A stretch of 46,188 bases of DNA from Clostridia bacterium (GCA_017511265.1 JAFWKV010000039.1:1-46188); one strand, 5' to 3'; positions 20,417 to 30,240 are shown, counted from the first letter of the stretch. Notes: generated by a model from the letters alone, not told the origin. Program-made: numbers and translations.

Positions 20417-20990
20417 GACTTTTATAAGAGATATAGAGGAATACGAAACAGGAAAAGACATTTTATCAAGTAGAGATACTGTTAGTGATTATTTAGATGT
20501 TTTAGATAGACTACACTTAATAGAAAATCAAGAAGCATATGGAGAAAATTATCGTTCACCTAAAAGAGTAGGTAAATCACCTAAAAGACACCTTACCGAT
20601 CCATCACTATCATGTGCATGTTTAGGATTAACCCCAGAAAAACTTCTAAAAGATTTTAATACTTTTGGACTTATGTTTGAGGCACTTGTGGAAAGAGACT
20701 TACGAATATATATGGATTACTTAGATGGACATCTATATCATTTTAGAGATAATGTAACAGGATTAGAAGTTGACTCAATTTTAGAATTTTCAGATGGAGA
20801 TTATGCAGCTGTAGAAATAAAATTAGGCTATACACAAGTTGATGATGCAAAGAAAAGTTTAATGAGTTTTTACGAAAATATGATAAAAAAACCAAAATTT
20901 ATGTGCATTATAGTAGGAAAATGCCCTGCTGTAATAAAAGATCCTGAAACAGGTATTTATATAGTGCCAATTACTGCACTGAAACCGTAA
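20415..20990 (+). pseudogene. C-terminal fragment of a DUF4143 AAA+ ATPase
   Basis: The open frame is about 190 residues and begins at a TTG with no ribosome site, immediately after a repeat array. The text matches only the C-terminal half of AAA+/DUF4143 proteins: SRDTVSDYLDVLDRLHLIENQEAYGENYRS, HLTDPSLSCACLG, FGLMFEALVERDLRIYM and VEIKLGYTQVDDAKKSL. The Walker A and B half is absent. The DUF4143 part has a PD-(D/E)XK-like layout (VDSILEF...AAVEIKLG). It is a different subfamily from the intact gene at 21182. It is probably a remnant, though translation cannot be excluded. Confidence 0.8.
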
Positions 20991-21004
20991 AAGATAATAA
21001 GGAG

Positions 21005-21076
21005 GAAATAGCAACAAAAACCTTAGAAGACATGTGTAGAGACTCTTGGAGGTATATTGAAAATACCCAAAAATAA
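21005..21076 (+). pseudogene. Orphan second copy of the galE 3' end
   Basis: From about 21012 the sequence encodes ATKTLEDMCRDSWRYIENTQK and a stop. GalE at 19350 ends ATKTLEDMCRDSWRYIEKN. DNA identity is high over about 50 bp (TTAGAAGA-ATGTGTAGAGACTCTTGGAGG, quoted in parts). No other galE sequence precedes it. It is a duplicated or exchanged gene end left by the event that placed the DUF4143 fragment here. Confidence 0.85.
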
Positions 21077-21100
21077 ATTTTTTTATAAAAATAAAATCTC

Positions 21101-21147
21101 AAAAAAGTCAAGTTATTTCGTTTTTGCGAAATAACTTGACTTTTTTG
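21101..21147 (+). terminator. Perfect 20-bp-stem terminator
   Basis: The arms 21101-21120 and 21127-21146 are exact complements (AAAAAAGTCAAGTTATTTCG) with a 6-nt loop and T tract. Its position suggests it once terminated the galE operon. The A tract means it can act on both strands. Confidence 0.9.
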
Positions 21148-21181
21148 AATCAATATACTATAATTAGTATAGGTGATGAAA

Positions 21182-22375
21182 ATGTTAAAAAGAGAAATGT
21201 ATTTATCAAGAATAAGAGGATTTTATGACAGCGACCTTATAAAAATTTTAGTAGGAATACGAAGATGTGGAAAGTCTGTAATATTAAAACAAATAATGAA
21301 TGAACTAAAAGAAAAGAATATAGACGAAAAACATATTATATACGTAAATTTCGAACTTATAGAATTTGAAGAACTACAAGATTACAAAAAACTAAACACA
21401 TATATAAAAGAAAGAATAAAAGACAGCAAAAAATACTATGTATTTTTAGATGAAATTCAAAAAGTAGAAAAATTTGAAGATGTAGTAAATTCATTAAGAG
21501 TATCTGTAGAAAATATAAGCATATTTATTACAGGATCTAACAGCAAACTGTTATCAAACGAACTATCAACAGTTTTATCTGGAAGGTATGTATTATTTAA
21601 CATATACCCATTAAGCTATAAAGAATTTATAGAAATAACTAAAAAAGAAGCAAGATCAGAAGAAACTTTTTGGGATTTTGTTAAATGGGGAGGATTACCT
21701 AACAGAACACAATTCACAGACGAAAACAATATAAAAGATTATTTGCATAGTGTATTTGATTCAATTATATTAAGAGATGTTGTTGAAAGGCTAGGACTAA
21801 AAGACACACTATTATTTGACTTGCTATTACAATATATTGTAGACACTACAGGTCGTCAATTTTCTGCAGAAAATGTTATGAAATTTTTGAAAAGTGAAGG
21901 AAAGTCTGTATCTACAGAAACATTATATATGTATTTAGATGCATTATGCAAAGCACTAATGATAAAGAAAATATACAGATATGATATTCATGGAAGAGCA
22001 ATTTTAAAAACTTTAAACAAATACTATATGACAGATTTAGGAATAGCTCAAATAAAAAACAACAATTTTGAAATAAACAAAAGCTTCGCAATAGAAAATG
22101 TGGTATATAACGAATTGCTAGAAAGAGGATATGATGTTTATATAGGAAAAACCAAAAATGGAGAAATAGACTTTATAGCAACAAAAACAGACGAAAAACT
22201 CTATTTTCAAGTAGCATATCTGTTACAAAATGACAAAGTTGAAAATAGGGAATTTGGTGCTTATAAAGAAGTTGACGATAATTACCCTAAATATGTTCTT
22301 TCATTAGATAAAGCAGATCTTTCAAGAGATGGAATTATTCATAAAAATATAATTGATTGGTTATTAGAAAAATAA
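21182..22375 (+). CDS. AAA+ ATPase with C-terminal DUF4143 (intact)
   Basis: The product is 397 aa. ATG 21182 is preferred over GTG 21173 and ATG 21176, which overlap the AGGTGATG ribosome site. Walker A is GIRRCGKS near residue 25 and Walker B is YYVFLDEIQ. FITGSNSKLLS, LSGRY and YPLSYKEFIE are typical sensor and linker motifs. The DUF4143 part ends with GEIDFIATKTDEKLYFQVAYLL, a PD-(D/E)XK-like core. These widespread proteins have no settled role, and many are linked to mobile elements or toxin-antitoxin-like behaviour. It follows a terminator, so it is probably transcribed separately. Confidence 0.85.
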   Translation: MLKREMYLSRIRGFYDSDLIKILVGIRRCGKSVILKQIMNELKEKNIDEKHIIYVNFELIEFEELQDYKKLNTYIKERIKDSKKYYVFLDEIQKVEKFEDVVNSLRVSVENISIFITGSNSKLLSNELSTVLSGRYVLFNIYPLSYKEFIEITKKEARSEETFWDFVKWGGLPNRTQFTDENNIKDYLHSVFDSIILRDVVERLGLKDTLLFDLLLQYIVDTTGRQFSAENVMKFLKSEGKSVSTETLYMYLDALCKALMIKKIYRYDIHGRAILKTLNKYYMTDLGIAQIKNNNFEINKSFAIENVVYNELLERGYDVYIGKTKNGEIDFIATKTDEKLYFQVAYLLQNDKVENREFGAYKEVDDNYPKYVLSLDKADLSRDGIIHKNIIDWLLEK

Positions 22376-22398
22376 AAATGAAACGAGGTATATAACAA

Positions 22399-23427
22399 AT
22401 GGAAAATAACAAAAAAAAAGGAAGCTCAGTAATAGGCTTTTTAGCCATAGCATTCATAATACTAGGCATAATAGCATTCATAATGTCAGGAAGCGAAAAA
22501 GACACAACAAAAGTAGCAGGAGAAATAAGCAAAAAGCCAAACACATGGTATTACAATCAACTAGACAACGGATACAAAAAATACGGAAAATACATATACG
22601 AAAAACTATACCAAAGCAAAGACGAATTAAGAAGCGGACATGCCACAATATACCTAGACGACTACTTCTCAAGCATACTAGAAGACAACTATGATGAAGG
22701 ACAAAAACACCTAGAAACAAGCATATTCATGGCAAAAAATGCAATGGAGTGGGATAACCCAGACATATTCTATGTAGACTACAACAAAATGGAAGGTAAT
22801 CTAATAAAAAGTGATAAATATAGAGTAACACTAAATAGTAAAGAAAACGAAAACTACTACATAGATGGAATCACATCAAAAGAACAAGTAACAAAAATGG
22901 AGCAAGAAATAAAAAATGCAACATCACAAATAATGAGTGAACTAAAATCACTAAACAATGACTATGACAAAATAAAAAGAGTACATGATTATTTAATAGA
23001 AACGATAGAATATAAAGATGGCGAAAATGCACACAACATATACGGAGCATTAGTAAATAAGAAATGTGTATGTGAGGGGTATGCGAAAGCATTTCAATAC
23101 TTTATGAATGAACTAAATATTGAATCTGTATATGTAACAGGAAATACAAATGGAGCTATTTGGTCATTTGATAAAAACCATGCATGGAACTATGTAAATT
23201 TAGATGGAAAATGGTATGCAGTAGATACAACATGGAATGATGCTGAAAATAAACAAAATGAATACTTTTTAAGAGGAAAAGAAAGAATTGAAAAAGACCA
23301 TACCACAGCAAACACATTAGGAGATTTAATAATGTATACAGGTATAAAAAGCCTTAACACAAAAGTGAACAAAGAAGAAAGCATTACATATCCAACTTTA
23401 AGTGAAACTGACTATCAAAATAGATAA
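22399..23427 (+). CDS. Membrane-anchored transglutaminase-like (cysteine protease fold) protein
   Basis: The product is 342 aa. ATG 22399 follows AACGAGG. A signal anchor spans about residues 11-32. The extracytoplasmic domain ends in a transglutaminase core with the triad Cys225 (KCVCEGYAKAFQYF), His261 (DKNHAWNYVNLDGKWYAVD) and Asp276 (VDTTWND). Family members in Clostridia are mostly uncharacterised surface proteins; peptidase or cross-linking activity is possible. It lies 23 bp after the DUF4143 gene. Confidence 0.85.
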   Translation: MENNKKKGSSVIGFLAIAFIILGIIAFIMSGSEKDTTKVAGEISKKPNTWYYNQLDNGYKKYGKYIYEKLYQSKDELRSGHATIYLDDYFSSILEDNYDEGQKHLETSIFMAKNAMEWDNPDIFYVDYNKMEGNLIKSDKYRVTLNSKENENYYIDGITSKEQVTKMEQEIKNATSQIMSELKSLNNDYDKIKRVHDYLIETIEYKDGENAHNIYGALVNKKCVCEGYAKAFQYFMNELNIESVYVTGNTNGAIWSFDKNHAWNYVNLDGKWYAVDTTWNDAENKQNEYFLRGKERIEKDHTTANTLGDLIMYTGIKSLNTKVNKEESITYPTLSETDYQNR

Positions 23428-23506
23428 CATATAAGCAAAAATATACGGATATAATGAGTGTGGAAGAAATTGACTTCAAAAAAACTAAAAAAATTGCCGA
23501 ATTTTG

Positions 23507-23535
23507 TTGAAATGTACGTAAAAAAATGGTACAAT
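23507..23535 (+). promoter_or_regulatory. Predicted promoter of the exopolysaccharide cluster
   Basis: TTGAAA (23507-23512) and TACAAT (23530-23535) are 17 bp apart, 45 bp upstream of the priming transferase. Confidence 0.65.
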
Positions 23536-23579
23536 AGAAAAGAAGGTTTGAAAAATAAATATTATAGGGGGAATTATTA

Positions 23580-24350
23580 ATGAGGGGTACAATAACACAA
23601 GATGTTGTTACAGATACTTTAGTTCTAAATCCCGATGTTGAATTAATCGAAGAAAAAAGAATTGATTCAGAATTTGAAGCTACTAACATAACAGCTTTAG
23701 AAGTTTACCACAGAGAAAGCAAAATACAAAAATACATAAACTTAATTTTAAAAAGAATTATAGACATTATAGGAGCAATAGTAGGTATAATATTTTTAAT
23801 TCCACTAACACTTATAGTATTTTTAGCAAATATAATTTCAGGAGATTTTGGACCTCTATTTTATTCACATAAAAGAATAGGAAAAAACGGAAAGCATTTT
23901 AAAATGTACAAATTTAGAAGTATGTGCATAGATGCGGATGTAAAACTTAAAGAATTATTGGAGAATGATGAAGAAGCAAGAATCGAATGGGAGAAAAATC
24001 AAAAACTAAATAATGACCCTAGAATAACAAAAATGGGAAAAATTTTAAGAAAAACAAGTTTAGATGAATTTCCACAATTTATAAATGTACTTAAAGGAGA
24101 AATGAGCTTAGTAGGACCAAGAGCAGTAGTAGATGGAGAAATTGAAAAATTTGGAATAGTAAAAGAAAAAGTTCTTTCTGTAAAGCCAGGTATTACAGGA
24201 TATTGGGCAGCAAATGGAAGAAGCGATACAGATTATGATGAAAGAGTTGTAATGGAATCAATATATGTAAATAAATTCTCAATAATTGAAGACATAAAGA
24301 TTTTACTTAAAACAGTAGAATCTGTTGTGAAAATGAAAGGTGCTGTGTGA
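23580..24350 (+). CDS. Priming undecaprenyl-phosphate sugar-phosphate transferase (WcaJ/EpsL type)
   Basis: The product is 256 aa. ATG 23580 follows TAGGGGG. It should transfer a sugar phosphate from a UDP-sugar to undecaprenyl phosphate at the membrane, starting the repeat unit. A TM helix (about 60-85) precedes the catalytic region. Signatures are RIGKNGKHFKMYKFRSM, LRKTSLDEFPQFINVLKGEMSLVGPR and KPGITGYWAANGRSDTDYDERV. The short form lacks the extra N-terminal TM bundle of full WcaJ. The 55-residue N-terminal extension (VTDTLVLNPDVELIEEKR...) is unusual. The sugar donor cannot be told from sequence. Confidence 0.9.
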   Translation: MRGTITQDVVTDTLVLNPDVELIEEKRIDSEFEATNITALEVYHRESKIQKYINLILKRIIDIIGAIVGIIFLIPLTLIVFLANIISGDFGPLFYSHKRIGKNGKHFKMYKFRSMCIDADVKLKELLENDEEARIEWEKNQKLNNDPRITKMGKILRKTSLDEFPQFINVLKGEMSLVGPRAVVDGEIEKFGIVKEKVLSVKPGITGYWAANGRSDTDYDERVVMESIYVNKFSIIEDIKILLKTVESVVKMKGAV

Positions 24351-24449
24351 TAGAATTAAGAAATATAAAAAGAGTTAGTAATTGAGGGAGAATGTATTTC
24401 TGCCTCAATTATTATGCTAAATATTTTATATGTTAAATGTAGAAAAAAG

Positions 24450-24478
24450 TTGAAATCTTGTTTGAGGTATGTTATACT
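24450..24478 (+). promoter_or_regulatory. Predicted internal promoter before the first GT4 gene
   Basis: TTGAAA (24450-24455) and TATACT (24473-24478) are 17 bp apart. An 8-9-bp hairpin (AATTGAGG/CCTCAATT, about 24380-24412) lies upstream and may be a weak terminator of the priming gene. Confidence 0.6.
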
Positions 24479-24519
24479 TTTAATGTTCTATATAAAAGAA
24501 AAAGGAAGGAATGTGTATA

Positions 24520-25641
24520 ATGGAAAAAGAGCCAATTAGAATTGCTCAAATAATGGGAAAATGGCTTGGAGGTGGAGTAGAAGCTGTAGTAATGAATTAT
24601 TATAGAAATATCGATAGAAACAAAATACAGTTTGATTTTATATGTGATGATGACTCTACTGATATTCCTTATAAAGAAATAGAACAATTAGGGGGGAAAG
24701 TTATTCTAATACCTCCATATCAAAAAGTATTCAAATATCATAATAAATTAAAAAGAGTGTTAAAAGAAGAAAATTATAAAATAGTACATTCACATATTAA
24801 TACATTATCTGTATTTAGCTTGTGGGCAGCAAAAAGTGCAGGAGTACCAGTTAGAATAGCACACAGCCATAGCACAACAAATAAAAAAGAAAAAAAGAAA
24901 AATTTGTTAAAACAAGTATTAAGACCTTTTAGCAAAGTATTTGCAACTGAATATATGTGTTGTTCAGAATTATCTGGAAGATGGTTGTTTGGAGACAAAG
25001 AGTATGATAAAGGCAATGTGTATTTACTTAATAATGCAATAGATTTAAATAAATTCAAATATGATGAAAAAGTAAGAATAAAAAAAAGAAAAGAACTAAA
25101 CATAGATGAAGATACATTGGTCATTGGTCATATAGGAAGATTTGTAGAACAAAAAAATCATAGATTTTTAATAGATACATTTAATGAGATATATAAGAAA
25201 AACAGTAATTCATTGTTATTGCTTGCAGGACAAGGTCCATTAGTAGATGAAATGAAAGAAAAGGTAAAAAAACTAGACTTAGAAAATAATGTTAGATTTT
25301 TAGGACAAAGAAATGATGTAAACGAATTATATCAAGCATATGATATCTTTTTACTACCATCTTTATATGAGGGCCTACCTGTGGTTGGGATTGAGGCACA
25401 GGCAACGGGAAATCTATGCTTTTTATCTGATGATATGACCAAAGAAACAAAAATACTGGATTCAACAGTATTTATGTCATTAGAAAATACAAAAGAACAA
25501 TGGGCAAATAAAATACTTGGTGAGGCTAAGGAATATAAAAAACACGATACTACAGATGAAGTATCAAAATATGGTTTTAACATTAAGAAAGAAGTTAGTA
25601 AACTAGAAAATGAATATGTTAAGTACTTAAACAAAATATAA
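24520..25641 (+). CDS. GT4-family glycosyltransferase (EpsF-like), first copy
   Basis: The product is 373 aa. ATG 24520 is chosen over ATG 24511 because AAGGAAGG ends 1-2 bp before the earlier codon. The GT-B fold is shown by IAQIMGKWLGGGVEAVVMNYY at the N-terminus, VRIAHSHS, GHIGRFVEQKNHRFLID and the C-terminal nucleotide-sugar site FLLPSLYEGLPVVGIEAQA. It should add a sugar to the lipid-linked unit on the cytoplasmic face. It is a paralogue of the gene at 28064. The sugar and linkage are unknown. Confidence 0.9.
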   Translation: MEKEPIRIAQIMGKWLGGGVEAVVMNYYRNIDRNKIQFDFICDDDSTDIPYKEIEQLGGKVILIPPYQKVFKYHNKLKRVLKEENYKIVHSHINTLSVFSLWAAKSAGVPVRIAHSHSTTNKKEKKKNLLKQVLRPFSKVFATEYMCCSELSGRWLFGDKEYDKGNVYLLNNAIDLNKFKYDEKVRIKKRKELNIDEDTLVIGHIGRFVEQKNHRFLIDTFNEIYKKNSNSLLLLAGQGPLVDEMKEKVKKLDLENNVRFLGQRNDVNELYQAYDIFLLPSLYEGLPVVGIEAQATGNLCFLSDDMTKETKILDSTVFMSLENTKEQWANKILGEAKEYKKHDTTDEVSKYGFNIKKEVSKLENEYVKYLNKI

Positions 25642-25656
25642 TGGAAAGGTGACATT

Positions 25657-28035
25657 ATGAAAAAAGTAGGCATTGTATCATGTTATTTTAAAAATAACTA
25701 TGGAAGTATGCTTCAAGCATTTGCTACTAAAAAAATATTAGATAACAACAATATACCTAATGAAACAATTAATATAGATGATAATATCGATTTTAAAAAA
25801 GGAAAAAGACAATATTATTTGTCGCAAATATTTAATTTTAAATTTATTAAATCAAAAATTGGTATGATAAAAATGAAATTTGACACTAAATTAAACAAAA
25901 AATTAGGTAAAAATGTGTCAATAAGAAATAAAAAATACAAAGAATTTAGAAATGAGTTTAATTTATCAAGAAGCAGTAATACATATAATGATTTAAGAAA
26001 ACTAGCAGAAGAAAGATATTCTGATATAGTAGTTGGTTCTGATCAATTATGGTTACCAGTAAATGTTATTGCAGATTACTATACTTTAAATTGGGTTCCA
26101 GATAATATAAATAAAATATCATATTCAACAAGTTTTGGAGTATCTACTATTCCAGATAAATATAAAGATTTATATAAAAAATTTTTACAAAGAATTAATC
26201 ATATATCAGTTAGAGAAAACACAGGAATTAAATTAGTGAAAGATATAGCGAATTTAGATGCAAAATTGGTATGTGATCCAACTATTCTTTTAACTAAAGA
26301 AGAATGGGATGAAGTTGCAACAAAAGATAGGATAATAAAAGATAAGTATATTTTATGTTATTTTTTAGGAAAGAATATAGAACATAGAAAATTTGCAGAA
26401 AGATTAAGAGAAAAAACTGGATATAAAATAGTATCATTAAATCATGCAGACGAATATGTTAAATATTCAGATATATTTGCTGACATTACACCATATGATA
26501 TAGGACCAAAAGAATGGATAAATCTTATAAAAAATGCAGAAATAGTATGTACCGATTCTTTTCATGGAACTGTATTTTCATTAATATATAATAAAATATT
26601 TTTCAACTTTAGAAGATATAAGGCAAATAGTATAGCTTCAACTAATTCAAGACTTGATTCATTATTAAAAATAGTTGAAATAAGTGATGAAAGAATACTA
26701 ACTGGATTAGAAGATGTTGACAAAGTATTAGATTACAAAATAGACTTCGAAAAAGTAAATAAAAATTTAAATATTTTTAGAAAACAATCAAAAAAATGGC
26801 TTTTAAATTCTATTACATGGAAAGATGATAACTTAAAATACATAAATATTACTTCAAAAGAAGACTGTTGTGGTTGTACAGCCTGTGCAAATATATGTCC
26901 TAAAGGTGCAATTACAATGAAAGAAGATAATGAAGGATTTTTATACCCAACTATTGATAAAGAAAAATGTATACAATGTGGTTTATGCAAAAAAATATGT
27001 CCGATATTAAATAAACAAAAATTTAATGATTTTAAACAAAAAGCATACTTATTTCAAAACAAAAATGAAGAAACTAGAAAAGATTCAACATCTGGTGGAT
27101 TTTTTAGTGCTATAGCAGAATATGTGATAAAGAACAATGGGATAGTTATTGGAGCTTCATTTGATGAAAATTGGAAGGTAAAACATACAGAAGCAAGGAA
27201 TATAGAAGAAATTAGTAAATTTAGAAAATCAAAATATGTTCAAAGTGATTTAAGAGATATTTATAAAAAAATAAAAGGATATTTAAATAAAGATAAAATG
27301 GTATGTTTTAGTGGAACACCATGTCAAATTGCTGGATTAAAAGCATTCTTACAGAAAGATTATGATAAATTAATAACAGTTGATATAATGTGCCATTCAG
27401 TTCCATCACCTTTATATTTTGAAAAATACAAAAAATATATATGTGACAAATTAAATGCAAAAAAAATTCTCGATATAAATTTTAGAGATAAAAGTAAGTA
27501 TGGATATAAATATTCATTGATGACTATAAAAACTGACAAAGGTACATATAGTGAAGGAATTGATACAGATCCATATTTAAGAGCATTTTTTAAAGATTTT
27601 TCTGTAAGACCATCATGTTATAATTGTAAGTTTAAAACTCAAAAAAGAGTAAGTGATATTACAATTTGGGATTGTTTTAACATAAATGAAATTGATAACT
27701 CTTTTAATGATGATAAGGGAACTACAAGAATTTTAATCCAATCACAAAAAGGCTTAAATAACCTGAATAAATTAAAGAATCATAAACATAAAGAAATAGA
27801 TATTGAAATTGCAACAAATAAAGTACGAGAAATGACTAATAGTGTAAGATATAATAATAAAAGAAATGATTTTTTTAAGGATATAAATGATAAAAAGAAC
27901 GAGGATGAATTAATAAATAAATATTTTCCTATTACATTAAAAACTAAATTAAACAGTATGATTAGAAAAATATTAAGTATTACAGGCTTATATGTAAATG
28001 TTAAAACAATATTAAAAAAACTACTAAGAATATAA
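25657..28035 (+). CDS. Fusion of polysaccharide pyruvyl transferase and 2[4Fe-4S]/FrhB-like domains
   Basis: The product is 792 aa. Residues 1 to about 370 are a polysaccharide pyruvyl transferase (VSCYFKNNYGSMLQAFAT; DIVVGSDQLW; VCTDSFHGTVFSLIY), which normally adds a pyruvate ketal to a sugar. Residues about 402-450 hold two [4Fe-4S] motifs (CCGCTACANICP and CIQCGLCKKICP). The remainder is the coenzyme F420 hydrogenase/dehydrogenase beta-subunit family (STSGGFFSAIAEY, VCFSGTPCQIAGLKAFL, DIMCHSVPSP, FRDKSKYGY). The two activities are often encoded by adjacent genes in polysaccharide clusters; here they are one frame without a stop. Role of the redox half is unknown. An oxygen-sensitive enzyme fits an anaerobe. 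ATG 25657 follows GGAAAGGTGA. Confidence 0.88.
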   Translation: MKKVGIVSCYFKNNYGSMLQAFATKKILDNNNIPNETINIDDNIDFKKGKRQYYLSQIFNFKFIKSKIGMIKMKFDTKLNKKLGKNVSIRNKKYKEFRNEFNLSRSSNTYNDLRKLAEERYSDIVVGSDQLWLPVNVIADYYTLNWVPDNINKISYSTSFGVSTIPDKYKDLYKKFLQRINHISVRENTGIKLVKDIANLDAKLVCDPTILLTKEEWDEVATKDRIIKDKYILCYFLGKNIEHRKFAERLREKTGYKIVSLNHADEYVKYSDIFADITPYDIGPKEWINLIKNAEIVCTDSFHGTVFSLIYNKIFFNFRRYKANSIASTNSRLDSLLKIVEISDERILTGLEDVDKVLDYKIDFEKVNKNLNIFRKQSKKWLLNSITWKDDNLKYINITSKEDCCGCTACANICPKGAITMKEDNEGFLYPTIDKEKCIQCGLCKKICPILNKQKFNDFKQKAYLFQNKNEETRKDSTSGGFFSAIAEYVIKNNGIVIGASFDENWKVKHTEARNIEEISKFRKSKYVQSDLRDIYKKIKGYLNKDKMVCFSGTPCQIAGLKAFLQKDYDKLITVDIMCHSVPSPLYFEKYKKYICDKLNAKKILDINFRDKSKYGYKYSLMTIKTDKGTYSEGIDTDPYLRAFFKDFSVRPSCYNCKFKTQKRVSDITIWDCFNINEIDNSFNDDKGTTRILIQSQKGLNNLNKLKNHKHKEIDIEIATNKVREMTNSVRYNNKRNDFFKDINDKKNEDELINKYFPITLKTKLNSMIRKILSITGLYVNVKTILKKLLRI

Positions 28036-28063
28036 AGAAGAAACTCAAAAAAGGAGAGATTAA

Positions 28064-29188
28064 ATGAATGAACCTATTAAAGTTTTATACTTTGTTGACA
28101 GAATGCTAAGAGGCGGGATTCAAAGCCTAGTAATTGACTGGGTATCTAGATTTGATAAAGATAAAATTCATGTTGATTTTTTACTATTAGATGATGGTAA
28201 AAAGTATGAACTTGAAGATACCTTGAAAAAGATAGGGTGCAATGTATATAAACTAAGTGGAATTTGGGTAAAAAATCCTATAGACTTTATTAGAGAAGCT
28301 AAGGCTTTGGACAAATTCTTTAAAGAACATCATGACTATAAAGTTGTTCATATGCATTCATCTAGTAAGAACTATATGGTATTGAAATATGCAAAAAAAT
28401 ATGGAATACCAGTAAGAATTGCACATTCACATAATATTGATTTTCAAACAAAAAATAATATAAAAAAAATGTATGGAAAAATATTAAAAAGAAAATTACT
28501 AAAATACTCAACAGATTATTTTGCTTGTGCTGAAATAGCTGGAGAGTGGCTTTTTGGAAAAAAAAATGTAAAAAATGGTAAAGTAAAGATAATTCATAAT
28601 GCAGTAGATTATAATAAATTTGAATTTAATCAAAACATAAGAGATAAAATTAGAAAAGAATTTAATATTAATCAAAATGAAAAACTATATGGTAATGTTG
28701 GAAGATTTTCAAATCAAAAAAATCATATTTTTTTGATTGATATATTTTATGAAATACATCAATTAGATAAAAATACTAAATTAATTCTAGTAGGTGAAGG
28801 AGAAAAAAAAGAAGAAATAAAAAATAAAGTCAAATCATTAAATCTTACAAAATATGTTATATTTGCAGGATTTAGAAAAGATGTTAATAGTATTATGCAA
28901 GCTATGGATGTATTTTTATTACCATCATTGTATGAAGGGTTACCAGTAGTGGGCATTGAAGCACAGGCTGCTGGACTACCAGTATTTACATCCAAAGATG
29001 TTGTAACAAATGAATTGAAAATTGTGGAAAATGTAGAATTTATATCTCTTGAAAAAAGTGCAAAGGAATGGGCAGAAATCATAATGAATAGAGATTTAAT
29101 ACGAAAAAATACTAAAAATCAACTAAATAAGGCTGGATATTTTATAGAAAATTCAGTAAATGAATTAACAAATTATTATTTAAAATAA
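28064..29188 (+). CDS. GT4-family glycosyltransferase (EpsF-like), second copy
   Basis: The product is 374 aa. ATG 28064 follows AAAGGAGAG. The N-terminus VLYFVDRMLRGGIQSLVIDWVSRFD matches that of the 24520 product in layout. Donor-site text FLLPSLYEGLPVVGIEAQAAG is nearly identical to it. GNVGRFSNQKNHIFLID is the GT4 core. It should extend the lipid-linked repeat unit. The two genes look like an old duplication with divergence in the acceptor-binding half. Confidence 0.9.
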   Translation: MNEPIKVLYFVDRMLRGGIQSLVIDWVSRFDKDKIHVDFLLLDDGKKYELEDTLKKIGCNVYKLSGIWVKNPIDFIREAKALDKFFKEHHDYKVVHMHSSSKNYMVLKYAKKYGIPVRIAHSHNIDFQTKNNIKKMYGKILKRKLLKYSTDYFACAEIAGEWLFGKKNVKNGKVKIIHNAVDYNKFEFNQNIRDKIRKEFNINQNEKLYGNVGRFSNQKNHIFLIDIFYEIHQLDKNTKLILVGEGEKKEEIKNKVKSLNLTKYVIFAGFRKDVNSIMQAMDVFLLPSLYEGLPVVGIEAQAAGLPVFTSKDVVTNELKIVENVEFISLEKSAKEWAEIIMNRDLIRKNTKNQLNKAGYFIENSVNELTNYYLK

Positions 29189-29208
29189 TCAAAGGAAAAG
29201 GTATTAAT

Positions 29209-30240
29209 ATGAATATAAGTATTTGTATTGGGTTGGTAATATTAATATTATATTTTATAACATATGGATTAATTAAAAATAAAGAAAAAAGAAATAAAAT
29301 ATTTCTTTTATTATCATTTGTTTTCTTGTTTATAATACTTGAAATTAGAAAGCCAATTTCTGATTTAGAATATTTTATAACAATTTTTAAGAACATGGGT
29401 GGAGATTTTTCAAATTTATCTATGTCTAGATATGCATTTTTATATAGATTACTAAGTGTAATAGTTGGAAAAATATGGCTTAATGAAAGATTTTTTATTT
29501 TTATAGTTGATATTATTACTTTGGCTGGGCCATATTTTATAATAATAAAATACTCAAAGAATTATTTATTGGCAATATTGTTATTTATAGCTTTAGGAAC
29601 ATATTATATGCAATTTTTTATTATAAGGCAAGCTTTGGCTATATCATTTTTACTGTTTTCTATAAAATTTCTGAACGAAGACAAACCAATTAGATTTTTT
29701 GCGTTAGTTACTATTGCGGGCTTATTTCATACTTCAGCATTTGTATTTGCAATATTGTATTTATTGAAATATTTAAAAGTTTCGAGACAAACTTTTGTTT
29801 TTTGGGTGTTGATTTTTATAATTATCTTTATATTTAAAAGACAAATAGCTTTATTATTTGCAAGTTCTACAGATTATGCAGTTTATATAGGAACTAAATA
29901 TGATGCAGCGAATGAAGGACAATGGAAACTATTGATATATATTTTACTTTTTGCATTTTGCTTTTTATTAAAAAGTGGATATGAAAAAGATAAATATTCA
30001 CAGTTTTTCTTATCAGCAATGCTAGTAGCTATTTACTTTCAACTAATTGCAACAAGTAGTACAAGTTTTGTAAGAGTAGCAAATTATTTTTGTTTTCCGA
30101 TATATATATTATCACCCAATGTTATTAAAAATTTAAAAGATAAGAGAACTAGGCAAATCATGGAGCTTGTTGTAATTTTCTGTTATTTTTTATTTGTTTT
30201 TATGGCAAATCCAATAAAGGGATATGAAATATTTTTTTAA
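29209..30240 (+). CDS. EpsG/Wzy-like polysaccharide polymerase
   Basis: The product is 343 aa with about ten TM segments. ATG 29209 follows AAAGGAAAAGG. The EpsG-family pattern is visible in a large first loop (SDLEYFITIFKNMGGDFSNLS), FFIIRQALAISFLLFSIKFL and GLFHTSAFVFAILYLL. Such proteins polymerise undecaprenyl-linked repeat units on the outer face of the membrane. It is placed mid-cluster between two GT genes, which supports the role. Identity is set by topology and context, as Wzy proteins share little sequence. Confidence 0.82.
   Translation: MNISICIGLVILILYFITYGLIKNKEKRNKIFLLLSFVFLFIILEIRKPISDLEYFITIFKNMGGDFSNLSMSRYAFLYRLLSVIVGKIWLNERFFIFIVDIITLAGPYFIIIKYSKNYLLAILLFIALGTYYMQFFIIRQALAISFLLFSIKFLNEDKPIRFFALVTIAGLFHTSAFVFAILYLLKYLKVSRQTFVFWVLIFIIIFIFKRQIALLFASSTDYAVYIGTKYDAANEGQWKLLIYILLFAFCFLLKSGYEKDKYSQFFLSAMLVAIYFQLIATSSTSFVRVANYFCFPIYILSPNVIKNLKDKRTRQIMELVVIFCYFLFVFMANPIKGYEIFF

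Noticed and set aside
23428..23506. Terminator or gene after the transglutaminase-like gene
   Set aside because: No stable stem with T run and no coding signal; only the promoter just downstream is supported.
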